Source: Methanobacteriota archaeon
GTDB lineage: Archaea > Halobacteriota > Bog-38 > Methanoflorentales > Methanoflorentaceae
Direction of reading: 5' to 3'
NCBI GenBank assembly: GCA_003170935.1
Contig: PMYA01000074.1
Location: forward strand, 1-13,522
Length of the DNA stretch: 13,522 nucleotides
Position numbers and translations under genes: made by a program
Part shown: piece after piece, positions 1 through 7,250 of the stretch
Numbering within the stretch: the stretch's first letter is position 1
Layout of the letters: the number at the start of each line of letters is the position of its first letter
Notes under the pieces: generated by a model
What the model was told of the DNA's origin: nothing
Database searches by the model: none
What the model saw: only the letters and a program-made list of their open reading frames with translations

Positions 1-732
1 GTCCCGGCGCGTGAGTTCCTTACCACGCTCGGCGACCGATACCTGAACGCCCAAGCGGTGCTCTGCATATCCGCCCACTGGAATACGCCACGGCCTATGG
101 TTAACGCCGTGAAAGCGCCCGAAACAATCCACGATTTTTACGGGTTCCCCGCTGAACTCTACGGGCTGAGGTATAACGCGCGCGGTTCACCAGACCTTGC
201 GGGGCGGGTGGCCGATCTTCTTCATAAGGCGGGCTTGAGCTGCGAGCTTGACGACCATCGTGGCCTTGATCACGGAGCATGGATGCCGCTGATGCTCATG
301 TACCCCAATGCTGATGTACCCGTCGTGCAGCTCTCGATCCAGCAGCATTTAGATCCTACACAGCACATAGCGCTTGGTGCGGCAATCTCATCGCTGCGGG
401 ATGAAGGCGTTCTTGTGGTCGGCAGCGGCAGCGCCGTGCATCCTCTTGGCTATGCCTCGGCATCGTTGGGCGAAGGTGCGGCCACCGATGACTGGGCACG
501 GGAGTTCAGCAGCTGGCTTACCGACGCGGTGACCCGAGGCGATCGCGTTAGTCTTCTAGACTATCGAATGCGCGCTCCGTACGCTGAACGTGCCCACCCG
601 TATCCCGATCACTTTATGCCGCTCCTCGTGGCGTTTGGGGCGGCAGGCGACGGCGCACGTGGAGCGGTTTTGCATCACAGCTGGGACTGGGGCGACCTAA
701 TGATGGATGTTTACGAGTTTAGATGCGATTGA
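1..732 (+). CDS. LigB/DODA-type extradiol ring-cleavage dioxygenase, 5'-truncated by window edge
   Basis: The frame is open from base 1, so the N-terminus lies outside the window and 243 residues are visible. Class III extradiol dioxygenases of the 4,5-DOPA/YgiD type use a metal held by histidines to open catechol-like rings. Visible family signatures in order are ISAHW near residue 24 (a metal-ligand region), IHDFYGFP with the following ELYGLRY, DHGAWMPLMLMYP near the middle, PVVQLSIQ, GSGSAVH, AHPYPDHFMPLLVAFGAAG and the terminal HHSWDWGDLMMDVYEF. The usual HNL after GSG reads HPL here. A GTG at position 58 is an internal codon rather than the start, because conserved sequence (EFLTTLGDRYL) precedes it. 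The natural substrate cannot be inferred, and in an anaerobe the protein may have another role. Confidence 0.88.
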   Translation, partial: VPAREFLTTLGDRYLNAQAVLCISAHWNTPRPMVNAVKAPETIHDFYGFPAELYGLRYNARGSPDLAGRVADLLHKAGLSCELDDHRGLDHGAWMPLMLMYPNADVPVVQLSIQQHLDPTQHIALGAAISSLRDEGVLVVGSGSAVHPLGYASASLGEGAATDDWAREFSSWLTDAVTRGDRVSLLDYRMRAPYAERAHPYPDHFMPLLVAFGAAGDGARGAVLHHSWDWGDLMMDVYEFRCD

Positions 733-936
733 TTTTAGAGTGCCTCACGCCGCTGTTCCTTTAACACCTATCTTCAAAGCAATCGATACAATTTGAGAAA
801 AATAAGCACCGATCGTTGTAGACTTAATCATCATTACGTGTTCAAAGATGTTCGAGCAGGGAAAGTGCGGCGGCGTTAAAGCGCTAGGCGGGCACCAGCT
901 TTATTGGATTAAGTATTGGTAACCTGTAAACCATTT

Positions 937-950
937 TCAATATTTTTATG
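937..950 (+). promoter_or_regulatory. TATA-like box upstream of the rSAM-methyltransferase gene
   Basis: An AT-only run (TCAATATTTTTATG region) lies about 50 bp before the ATG at 996. An archaeal start site some 25 bp downstream would give a leader of roughly 25 nt. No good Shine-Dalgarno sequence is visible before this ATG. This is a prediction from sequence alone. Confidence 0.35.
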
Positions 951-995
951 CCCAGCATGGTTCAAAGAACGAATAACAAGTTGTAGAGTTGTTTT

Positions 996-2915
996 ATGAA
1001 TATGAAAAAAGATGTACCCTTGGCCCACGCAGGAATGGCGGCGCAATTTGACCTCCAAAAACAATATTATGCAGAAGGAAAAGTCTTCATCCTCCAAATC
1101 GAATCAACCCTCCAATGTCCCCAATTATGTAACTATTGCTACACAGGAAGCACCCCCGGGAGTCCTCAAGAGTTATCCTCCGCAACTATTAGGCATCTTT
1201 TAGATGCAGCGGCCGCTTCGAAGGTGCAGATGATAGATTGGTTGGGAGGGGACCCCCTTATGCGGAAGGACTGGGAAGCCCTCTGCGCCTACGCCACCAG
1301 CTTAGGTCTAATTAATAACATCTGGACATCGGGCATCCCGCTCGCAAAACCGGAGGTCGCAGCAAGCGCGGTTAAAGCGACCCAAGGGGGTTTTATCTCG
1401 ACGCATTTAGATTCGCTCAATCCGGAACTTTACGGGATTTTGCATGGCGGGGAAAAACGTCACGGAGATTCACGTAATATCGGATTAATCCTGAAAGGCA
1501 TTAACAACTGCTTAGCAGCGGGGAAAGATCCGGGGGGGATGGTCAATTGCATCACCTATACGACCCCATTGGCCACTGGAGACGCGCGGGCCACAATCGC
1601 CTATTTTCAGGAAAAATTCGGCATCAAGACTTGCGTCACATTATTCAACCCCGTGATCAACCGCTTGGGAAATAGTTCTTGGGAACCGACCGACGTCCAG
1701 ATAAAGGACATCTTTGACTTCCGTGACCGAATAAATTACCCGAACGACCCCTCGTGCGGGCCCATGGATGTTTCGAAATTCTATTGTGGGACGCTCGCCT
1801 GTGTCACTGCTGGGGGATGGGTGGTCCCGTGTTCCGTGATCCGAACAGAGGAGTTTGGAAACGTGAATAACGAAGAATTTTTAACCATTCTGGAGCGCGG
1901 GAGGCGGAGACTCTTATTTTTAGATTTCCGGGATCCTGCCAAACTCCCTGGCAATTGCAGCAGTTGCTACAACAATTCCGTTTGTTTTGGGTGTCGGAGT
2001 AGCGCCTATTACTATGCTGGCGACTTGATGGCCGCAGATCCCAAATGTTTTCAATATACCGAATGTTCCACGAAAAAGAACGGATTGATTCATAAGGAGG
2101 TTAGAGAGAGTATGAATAAACACTATGACTTCAGCGTTGACGACGTGAGTGCCGTTTACGCTGGACCAGGTGGAAAACTGTGGGAACTTTTAATGGGTGA
2201 AGAGATCCACGTCGGTGGGTCCGAACAGACGGATTATTTAGCAAAGAAAGTCGGCATTGATAGGAGGGGCAAGGATCTCATCCTCTTAGACATATGTTCT
2301 GCCCTCGGCGGTCCTGCCCGGCATCTAGTTGAAAAATATGGCATCAGAGTCGTAGGGGTGGATACCACACCGGAAATGATCGCAGAAGCCCAAAAGCGAA
2401 CTATAGGCAAACCCTTCAAGGACAAGATCGAATATCGCTATGGTTCCGCCCTAGACTTGCCTGCGCACGCGGAATCTTTTGATGTCGTGTGGGGTCAAGA
2501 TTCCTGGTGCTATGTCACTGACAAGAAGCGGCTCATTGACGAAACAGTACGAGTACTCAAGTCCGGTGGGACGTTGGCGTTTACGGATTGGATTTGGGGT
2601 TCGGTACAAGCCCCCCCAAAAGAGGCGGACGTCCTCATGGAGTTTATGGTATTTCCCGATTTGCAGACCTTGGATGGATATGCAAATTTGATTCGGGCGG
2701 CAGGATTGAAATTAAAAGAACAAGAAGACCTGAGCGTTGATTTCGCGCAGAAGATGGATCAATACTTGATCACTCTAAAGAAGAACAAGGAGAGTATCAT
2801 TGCAGGCTTTGGCAATGATCTGTATAATGAAGCAGAAAAGGGTATACTAGCTTGGAATAAGGCCGCCCATGAAAATAAAGTTGGAAGAGGACTCTGGATT
2901 GCTACTAAAACGTGA
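996..2915 (+). CDS. Radical SAM/SPASM protein fused to a class I SAM-dependent methyltransferase
   Basis: This is a two-domain protein of 639 residues. The N-terminal half is a radical SAM enzyme: the cluster motif CxxxCxxC is C41, C45, C48 (CPQLCNYC), followed by a GGDP motif near 84. A SPASM-type auxiliary Fe-S region follows, with C264, C269, C279, C321, C324, C330, C333, C351 and C357. From about residue 375 a separate Rossmann methyltransferase begins: LWELLMGEEIHVGG near 395-408, SAM motif I LDICSALGGPARHL at 431-444, an acidic D456 ending strand 2, WGQDSWCYVTDKKRL at 499-513 and LKSGGTLAFTDW at 521-532. The second domain resembles small-molecule methyltransferases of the sarcosine/dimethylglycine-like type, not ArsM, whose catalytic cysteine position is occupied by Asp here. 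It overlaps the next gene by 47 bp, so the two are probably cotranscribed and coupled. The substrate is unknown. Confidence 0.9.
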   Translation: MNMKKDVPLAHAGMAAQFDLQKQYYAEGKVFILQIESTLQCPQLCNYCYTGSTPGSPQELSSATIRHLLDAAAASKVQMIDWLGGDPLMRKDWEALCAYATSLGLINNIWTSGIPLAKPEVAASAVKATQGGFISTHLDSLNPELYGILHGGEKRHGDSRNIGLILKGINNCLAAGKDPGGMVNCITYTTPLATGDARATIAYFQEKFGIKTCVTLFNPVINRLGNSSWEPTDVQIKDIFDFRDRINYPNDPSCGPMDVSKFYCGTLACVTAGGWVVPCSVIRTEEFGNVNNEEFLTILERGRRRLLFLDFRDPAKLPGNCSSCYNNSVCFGCRSSAYYYAGDLMAADPKCFQYTECSTKKNGLIHKEVRESMNKHYDFSVDDVSAVYAGPGGKLWELLMGEEIHVGGSEQTDYLAKKVGIDRRGKDLILLDICSALGGPARHLVEKYGIRVVGVDTTPEMIAEAQKRTIGKPFKDKIEYRYGSALDLPAHAESFDVVWGQDSWCYVTDKKRLIDETVRVLKSGGTLAFTDWIWGSVQAPPKEADVLMEFMVFPDLQTLDGYANLIRAAGLKLKEQEDLSVDFAQKMDQYLITLKKNKESIIAGFGNDLYNEAEKGILAWNKAAHENKVGRGLWIATKT

Positions 2916-3747
2916 ATCTGTCGGACCTAACTCTCTCGGAACAGAACGTGGATCAATAAAGAATGTCGTTATCATATTTTCTAAGGTTCCGGTGGCCGGG
3001 ACCGTAAAAACTCGCCTTATCCAAGACTCCAAGTTAGATCCAGAGGATGCTGCCTTACTCGCCGAGGCAATGTTGAAGGATACGATATTACTTTCCGCCG
3101 AAAGTAATGCGAGCGAGATCATGATTGGATTTACCCCTGCAGACGAACGGGAATCCATTGAGCGGATTATAAAGGAAGTCGTTAAAGAGACACATTTGGA
3201 AAGACCTATTACATTTGACCCCCAAAGCGGCACAAATTTTGATGAGCGATTTGGATCCGTGGTCTCCGCGGCTTTTGCCACGGGTTCGGAAAATTTAGTA
3301 ATTTTGGGCGCAGACCTCCCCTATTTACCGCCGGATATTATAAACCGCGCATTCTCGCTTCTCATGGAAGATAAGAGCAATAATTCCGTAGTTCTCGGTC
3401 CCGCTGGCGAGGGAGGCATTTATCTCGTTGGAATTACACGGCATTTCGATCCGGAATATTTTTCAAAAAACCAGCTGTTTTCCGGGGGCGTAGAAATCTC
3501 TCAATTCATAAAACTTTGTAAAGATGAAGGAAAGTTTCTAAAATTACTCCCTGCATTCACTGATGTTGATATTGAAGGAGATTTGGTCTCCCTCCTGCTT
3601 TATATTGATGCTATGAAAACCGCAAAGAAGTTCGAAGGGTTTTATTATCCTAGTTACACCGCAGATGCGATAACCCAGCTCAGATTGACCGTCTTGGAGC
3701 ATAAAGGAGAAACAAGGCATCGAAGGATTGGTATAATGCGAGCGTAA
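2869..3747 (+). CDS. DUF2064/CofC-like transferase (rSAM/selenodomain-associated transferase 1 type)
   Basis: A 292-residue member of the GT-A-like family that includes CofC and the TIGR04282 transferases, which are often found beside radical SAM genes. Signatures are VVIIFSKVPVAGTVKTRL at 33-50 (nucleotide-binding KxPxxGxxKTRL), LVILGADLPYLPPD at 143-156 and VVLGPAGEGGIYLVGI at 174-189. The last motif is usually GPAxDGGYxL; here Asp is Glu and Tyr is Ile. Such proteins are predicted to transfer a nucleotidyl or glycosyl group; the exact reaction is not established. The ATG lies inside the end of the preceding gene, giving about 30 extra residues before the conserved core. No other ATG lies between it and the core, so a later non-ATG start is possible. 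It also has a C-terminal extension beyond the usual core, which is nearer 200 residues. Confidence 0.85.
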   Translation: MKIKLEEDSGLLLKRESVGPNSLGTERGSIKNVVIIFSKVPVAGTVKTRLIQDSKLDPEDAALLAEAMLKDTILLSAESNASEIMIGFTPADERESIERIIKEVVKETHLERPITFDPQSGTNFDERFGSVVSAAFATGSENLVILGADLPYLPPDIINRAFSLLMEDKSNNSVVLGPAGEGGIYLVGITRHFDPEYFSKNQLFSGGVEISQFIKLCKDEGKFLKLLPAFTDVDIEGDLVSLLLYIDAMKTAKKFEGFYYPSYTADAITQLRLTVLEHKGETRHRRIGIMRA

Positions 3748-3754
3748 GCGGGAA

Positions 3755-4390
3755 CTAGAATAAGGTGAGTTTCGCAAGGTCGAAAGCTTCAGCTTTGCTG
3801 TGATTATACTTAGCTAGCATTCCAGCCTGAAAAGCACGATACTGAGCAAGGCCTTCGATCGCTTCTGTTCTAATATAGTATTTCCTATTCTGGGTTTCGT
3901 GGAGTTTCAAAGCTGCAATTTTGACATGAAAGAAACGCGTTATATTGACAAAAACTCTCGGAGTGAACTCGTGGGACACGCTCGGGGACTCATAAAGAAA
4001 TATATCGTCAACATGCCGATAAAGCGTCATTGTTGCTAGCGCAGCGTTTCGATGGTCTTGATGATTGTCGTGCGGGCTATGAGTGTATATCCTGTCCGGC
4101 TGCACTTCCTCTAAACCTGCCTGAATAAGGTCGATTGTCTGAGAGTCAGATGTTATCATCCGATCTTTCAGGTCACCTACAGTTATGCTGTCAGCACCAA
4201 GTAATTGGGCGGCTTCTTTGCTCTCTTTTATTCTTTTTTTGCTTGGCCCTCCTGCTTCGCCTTTTGAGAGTATCAGGAGGTGAACCGAGTCGCCTTGGCT
4301 TTTGTGATACGCTAACGTCGCATAGCAGCCTAATTCACAGTCATCAGGATGGGCGCCGATTGCTAGCACTACTTTATTCAAATAACTCAC
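3755..4390 (-). CDS. PIG-L/LmbE-family zinc-dependent N-deacetylase
   Basis: The family removes acetyl groups from N-acetylglucosamine-containing substrates, as MshB and BshB do in mycothiol and bacillithiol synthesis and PIG-L in GPI anchors. The zinc/catalytic motif AIGAHPDDCELGC lies about ten residues from the chosen start, followed by LLILSKGEAGG and the second metal motif HSPHDNHQDHRNAA. The length from this GTG is 211 residues, close to the family norm. The frame stays open upstream to an ATG at 4528, but that part shows no family similarity. An alternative TTG at 4381 has GGTGA four bases ahead of it and may be the true start. Its stop is 7 bp from the stop of the DUF2064 gene, in a tight tail-to-tail arrangement, so a functional link is plausible but not proven. 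Confidence 0.87.
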   Translation of the reverse strand: MSYLNKVVLAIGAHPDDCELGCYATLAYHKSQGDSVHLLILSKGEAGGPSKKRIKESKEAAQLLGADSITVGDLKDRMITSDSQTIDLIQAGLEEVQPDRIYTHSPHDNHQDHRNAALATMTLYRHVDDIFLYESPSVSHEFTPRVFVNITRFFHVKIAALKLHETQNRKYYIRTEAIEGLAQYRAFQAGMLAKYNHSKAEAFDLAKLTLF

Positions 4391-4649
4391 CGTCGCATAA
4401 TTGTCTTGTCGCTTCGAACAACGCGTCCCTATACTATAAGGCTTTAAGGATAAGTCTGCGCGGACGATTATTAGGCTATTTTGACTATCTAAATCATTTA
4501 CTTTCCTATTTGCAGCTGCACCTTGCAAATGTCAATCGGTCGTTGACTTGGCCGGAACAAGACGCATCGCACGAAATTTCAGCCAGTGCCCAGTCTGCTT
4601 CTTTTAAAGGATTGAATTGCACAACGACCTATACCTATTTTTGAGCCAT

Positions 4650-5180
4650 TCAAAATCCACATACATTGTACTTAGAGCTTGCAGTTTTCTGGTAAACCTC
4701 CAGCGTTTTTTGATTAAAGCAAGCCACAACGACTTTTTCCAAATCCGGATATTGCTTTATGGCCAATTGAATTTCGCGCAGAGCAATGTCGCTGGCCTTT
4801 TCGACGGGATATCTATAGGCACCAGTGCTGATGGAAGGAAAAGCCAGGGATTTCAAATAATGTTGCTGTGCTAACGCGAAACAGCTTCGATAACAGCCCG
4901 CCAGCAATTCTGGTTCATCGTGGCCGCCCCCACGCCAGATGGGTCCGACAGTATGAATCACAAAACGCGCCGGCAAACGATACCCTTTCGTGATCTTCGC
5001 CTCTCCGGCTAGACACCCCCCCAAGGCGGCACATTCTTTAAGCAATTCCGGTCCAGCTTGGCGATGAATCGTCCCATCAACTCCGCCTCCTCCCAGCAAA
5101 CTGTTATTGGCGGCATTGACGATGGCATCCACTGATAAAGTGGTAATATCTGCTTTGATTATCTCCAATTTTGCAGACAT
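4650..5180 (-). CDS. Macrodomain protein, O-acetyl-ADP-ribose deacetylase (YmdB/MacroD-like)
   Basis: A 176-residue single macrodomain. Family signatures are VDAIVNAANNSLLGGGGVDGTIH near residues 17-39 (ADP-ribose binding, with the catalytic-type NAAN and GGGGVD), RFVIHTVGPIW in the middle, and FPSISTGAYRYPVEKASDIA (phosphate-binding loop). Members hydrolyse O-acetyl-ADP-ribose or remove ADP-ribose from proteins or nucleic acids. The start is well supported: AGGAGGAG lies a few bases before the ATG, close to a perfect ribosome-binding site. It is a standalone gene with long spacers on both sides, so context gives no more specific role. The last residues (NVCGF) extend slightly past the fold. 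Confidence 0.93.
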   Translation of the reverse strand: MSAKLEIIKADITTLSVDAIVNAANNSLLGGGGVDGTIHRQAGPELLKECAALGGCLAGEAKITKGYRLPARFVIHTVGPIWRGGGHDEPELLAGCYRSCFALAQQHYLKSLAFPSISTGAYRYPVEKASDIALREIQLAIKQYPDLEKVVVACFNQKTLEVYQKTASSKYNVCGF

Positions 5181-5305
5181 TTTCTCCTCCTAAAAGTCCA
5201 AAAGTAATGTATTCAAACAATTGGCGTTCCTGCTCGTATACAGTTGATCATGCTAATGCTGGGGCACCGATTATAAACCCCGCAATTCAGGTGGGCGCTC
5301 GATGC

Positions 5306-5318
5306 GCTCGTTTCGAGC
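5306..5318. repeat. Short inverted repeat in a spacer
   Basis: GCTCG-TTT-CGAGC is a perfect 5-bp stem in the spacer between the macrodomain and small membrane protein genes. It follows a short tandem GCGCTCGAT/GCGCTCGTT. No run of T adjoins it, so I do not call it a terminator. The remainder of 5181-5437 shows nothing recognisable. Confidence 0.3.
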
Positions 5319-5437
5319 TTTAGGAATGCCGCGAATGATGATCAGGAGAAACGCCAATCGTGTATTAGTCCTTTAAGGAAGCGCCTGGTGCTAGGTACGA
5401 TCATTAATATGCAAGTCGGCGCAGATCGTCGCAAAAC

Positions 5438-5668
5438 CTAGCTCTTTCCCCAATCAGGTTGTTTCATCCCCCACGGGAGCCAGATCGCGGTCTCTAATAT
5501 CGCTACACCTGCAAGAGAGACAATGACGATCCCTATGTTTTGCCAGAAGCTAAAATCACCGGCATAGAATATGAGCCACAGTCCCACGAAAAGCAGCCAT
5601 ATAAACGCGATACCGATGCTGGCATACACCATCCATGATGGTGGGGAACGTTTTTGTTGATTTTCCAT
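5438..5668 (-). CDS. Small two-helix membrane protein of unknown function
   Basis: A 76-residue protein that I do not recognise as a named family. The N-terminus is polar and basic (MENQQKRSPP), followed by two hydrophobic stretches at about 13-35 and 42-65. The segment between them contains YAGDF, and a tryptophan-rich tail (WLPWGMKQPDWGKS) follows. This is the arrangement of small superfamily-2TM membrane proteins. A TATA-like ATATAT (5693-5701 on the minus strand) sits about 29 bp before the ATG, so the transcript is probably nearly leaderless, which supports both the start and an archaeal host. The two helices, the promoter and the absence of a better frame argue that it is real. Confidence 0.72.
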   Translation of the reverse strand: MENQQKRSPPSWMVYASIGIAFIWLLFVGLWLIFYAGDFSFWQNIGIVIVSLAGVAILETAIWLPWGMKQPDWGKS

Positions 5669-5692
5669 TTAAAAACCCCCATTCCTTTCAAA

Positions 5693-5701
5693 CGATATAT
5701 A
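5693..5701 (-). promoter_or_regulatory. TATA box for the small membrane protein
   Basis: GGTATATATCG on the minus strand, centred about 29 bp before the ATG at 5668. In archaea transcription starts about 25 bp downstream of the box, which here falls at or just before the start codon. Confidence 0.5.
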
Positions 5702-5945
5702 CCAATTGCTTCCTAGTCAGGTGCACGCATACTCTTCCGTTGATCGGAATAGTTAATCCACGAATCACCCCTTGGATAAGCGTATACAATTTAACCAATA
5801 GCCGCGATAACTGTTCTATTGCTCGTTAGTTGCATCTTTGTCAGTAACAGGTTGCACCAATCCTTTGACTTCAACCAGTCAAAAGAAACAAGCAACATTC
5901 TAGCCTGCAGGCGATCTTACTAACAAGCGGAAAAGGAGAGACGGC

Positions 5946-6569
5946 ATGCACGAGAGAGGTTACTTCGACGAGATTGCCCCACGATGGGACGATATGCGGC
6001 AAACCTATTTTTCTGAGCGGGTGCGGGATCGGGTGCTCTCTGAGGCACGGGTGCAGCCGCGAAAGCTCGCTGTTGACGTCGGGGCGGGAACCGGGTTCAT
6101 CACCGAAGGGCTCATCGGGCACGGCGTGGAGGTGCTCGCGATCGACGAGTCGCTCCCTATGCTGCAGGTACTTAGGCGCAAGGCATTTGTTACCGCGGGC
6201 CTGCACTGTTGTACCGGAAGCGCTGAACGTCTTCCCGTTCGTACCGGGGCCGTAGACTACGTTTTTGCCAACATGTGCCTTCACCACGTCGTGCATCCGG
6301 CAGCAGTGATAGGTGAGATGGCGCGGATTCTCAAGAAAGGCGGCACGCTCATAATCACGGACTGCGATGAGCACGCGTTCGCGTTTCTTCTGGAGGAGAC
6401 GGCCGATCTATGGATGGGGTTTAGGAGAGAGGATATAAATGCGTGGTTTGCAGAAGCGGGGCTGAGAGACATCGTGGTGAGCTCCACTGGAGAGCAAGTG
6501 TGCGTGCCATCGAAATCCACTGACAACTGCGCTAACAATAGCATATTTATAGCACGGGGCACGAAATGA
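5946..6569 (+). CDS. Class I SAM-dependent methyltransferase (UbiE/type 11-like) with cysteine-containing tail
   Basis: A 207-residue Rossmann methyltransferase. It begins YFDEIAPRWDDM, typical of the UbiE/type 11 group. SAM motif I is VDVGAGTGFITEGL at 43-56, D67 ends strand 2, and DYVFANMCLHHV and LKKGGTLIITDC mark motifs II and III. The C-terminal part (about 155-207) has LWMGFRREDINAWFAEAGL, then two cysteines (C186, C195) before the last strand SIFIARGTK. From memory, related small methyltransferases of anaerobes carry a cysteine-rich stretch just before such a SIFVAxGxK ending, so this may be a reduced version. A clear ribosome-binding site (AAAGGAGAG, 5931-5939) precedes the ATG. T-tracts at 6615-6620 and 6634-6639 follow the stop. 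The substrate is unknown; C88 and C89 could also bind a thiophilic substrate. Confidence 0.87.
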   Translation: MHERGYFDEIAPRWDDMRQTYFSERVRDRVLSEARVQPRKLAVDVGAGTGFITEGLIGHGVEVLAIDESLPMLQVLRRKAFVTAGLHCCTGSAERLPVRTGAVDYVFANMCLHHVVHPAAVIGEMARILKKGGTLIITDCDEHAFAFLLEETADLWMGFRREDINAWFAEAGLRDIVVSSTGEQVCVPSKSTDNCANNSIFIARGTK

Positions 6570-6614
6570 CAATCCAAATCGATCGCCGCCCTACGAGCGT
6601 GTTCCTATACCCTA

Positions 6615-6639
6615 TTTTTTAGCTCCCAGCTCATTTTTT
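6615..6639 (+). terminator. Archaeal-type poly-T terminator
   Basis: Two six-base T runs (6615-6620 and 6634-6639) with no strong hairpin lie 45-70 bp after the methyltransferase stop, as expected for archaeal poly-U termination. Confidence 0.45.
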
Positions 6640-6766
6640 CTTTGTTCGATTTCCTTTGATTCTAGGGCCCCGTTTCAGAATTGTAGCATCGAATATATCG
6701 AAGGAAGAGGTGCATGGGTAGCTGCCGAGTAGGAACCTAGATGGAAGTTTTTTGAATCTATCCTGC

Positions 6767-6803
6767 GGCGGCCTCCTGACTGAAGATACATCGAGAGGCC
6801 GCC
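6767..6803. repeat. Perfect 9-bp inverted repeat with 19-nt loop
   Basis: GGCGGCCTC (6767-6775) pairs with GAGGCCGCC (6795-6803). It lies just past the stop of the small cysteine protein (minus strand), but no U-run follows on that strand; a T6 run lies on its other side. It could be a transcript-end stabilising hairpin or part of a structured RNA. A separate 10-bp palindrome, GCGACGTCGC, lies at 6814-6823. Confidence 0.45.
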
Positions 6804-6850
6804 TGCGTTTGGTGCGACGTCGCGCGCCCCAAAGGTAGTAGTGAGCCTTA

Positions 6851-7063
6851 TCATCTATTACGGACCTCAAGCACTGCGCGTTTCCACTCTTGCGCTTCAA
6901 CGGATTGTGCCCATGCCGGAGCCGTGGGGCGAAGCACGCTGTTCACGGCGTTGGCGAGTCGCTCTGCACACTTGGTGCAGTTTGGATCGTTTGCGTTTAT
7001 GCAGCCGAAGTGGAGGCCATACCAGCACGCCCCTTTTTTTATGGTTGTTACGTTCGTTGCCAT
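6851..7063 (-). CDS. Probable small four-cysteine protein, function unknown
   Basis: A 70-residue frame with no family I recognise. It has cysteines at 13, 21, 29 and 32 (C-x7-C-x7-C-xx-C, including NCTKC), which could bind zinc or an Fe-S cluster. A predicted helical stretch (ERLANAVNSVL) and a polar end follow. The start was chosen because GGAGATGA, close to the archaeal consensus GGAGGTGA, lies five bases before the ATG at 7063. An in-frame ATG at 7072 overlaps that site and is less likely. Other frames cover the same region, and the call rests on the ribosome-binding site and the cysteine spacing, so it remains tentative. A 5-bp dyad (ACTAC/GTAGT, 7084-7098) lies in its presumed leader. 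Confidence 0.5.
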   Translation of the reverse strand: MATNVTTIKKGACWYGLHFGCINANDPNCTKCAERLANAVNSVLRPTAPAWAQSVEAQEWKRAVLEVRNR

Positions 7064-7137
7064 AACGTTCATCTCCGATCCACACTACACAGAGTAGTTT
7101 CATAAGGCCGCGTGAGGCAGCGATTGTGTGGGAAAGC

Positions 7138-7220
7138 GTGACAGTGTGTTCGTGTCACACTATGCTGCATGGCTTCTGAACGTCAAAAAAAGGTTGACCT
7201 TACGACAGGAAAATGCCTGT
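7138..7220. promoter_or_regulatory. Two small inverted repeats in the spacer upstream of flavodoxin
   Basis: GTGACA (7138-7143) pairs with TGTCAC (7153-7158) over a 9-nt loop, and ACAGG (7205-7209) pairs with CCTGT (7216-7220) over a 6-nt loop. Both lie upstream of the presumed flavodoxin promoter, where repressor or activator sites could sit. Such short dyads also arise by chance. Confidence 0.3.
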
Positions 7221-7250
7221 AGGGGTTATCGAATTGTGCGCTGTTGTAAA

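Noticed and set aside
733..995. Possible RNA gene in the spacer before the rSAM gene
   Set aside because: GTTCAAAG and GTTCGAG fragments look like T-loop pieces, but no cloverleaf or matching acceptor stem can be formed around them.
996..3747. Arsenosugar (ArsM/ArsS) gene pair
   Set aside because: The radical SAM protein has a SPASM-type cysteine pattern and the methyltransferase domain lacks the ArsM cysteine motif.
4135..4644. 169-residue plus-strand frame opposite the PIG-L gene
   Set aside because: It is antisense to a clearly recognised deacetylase, and its leucine/serine-rich content is a typical shadow.
6631..6900. 89-residue basic minus-strand frame
   Set aside because: TTG start, covers the T-tract terminator and the GC-rich inverted repeat, and has low-complexity arginine/lysine content typical of a chance frame.
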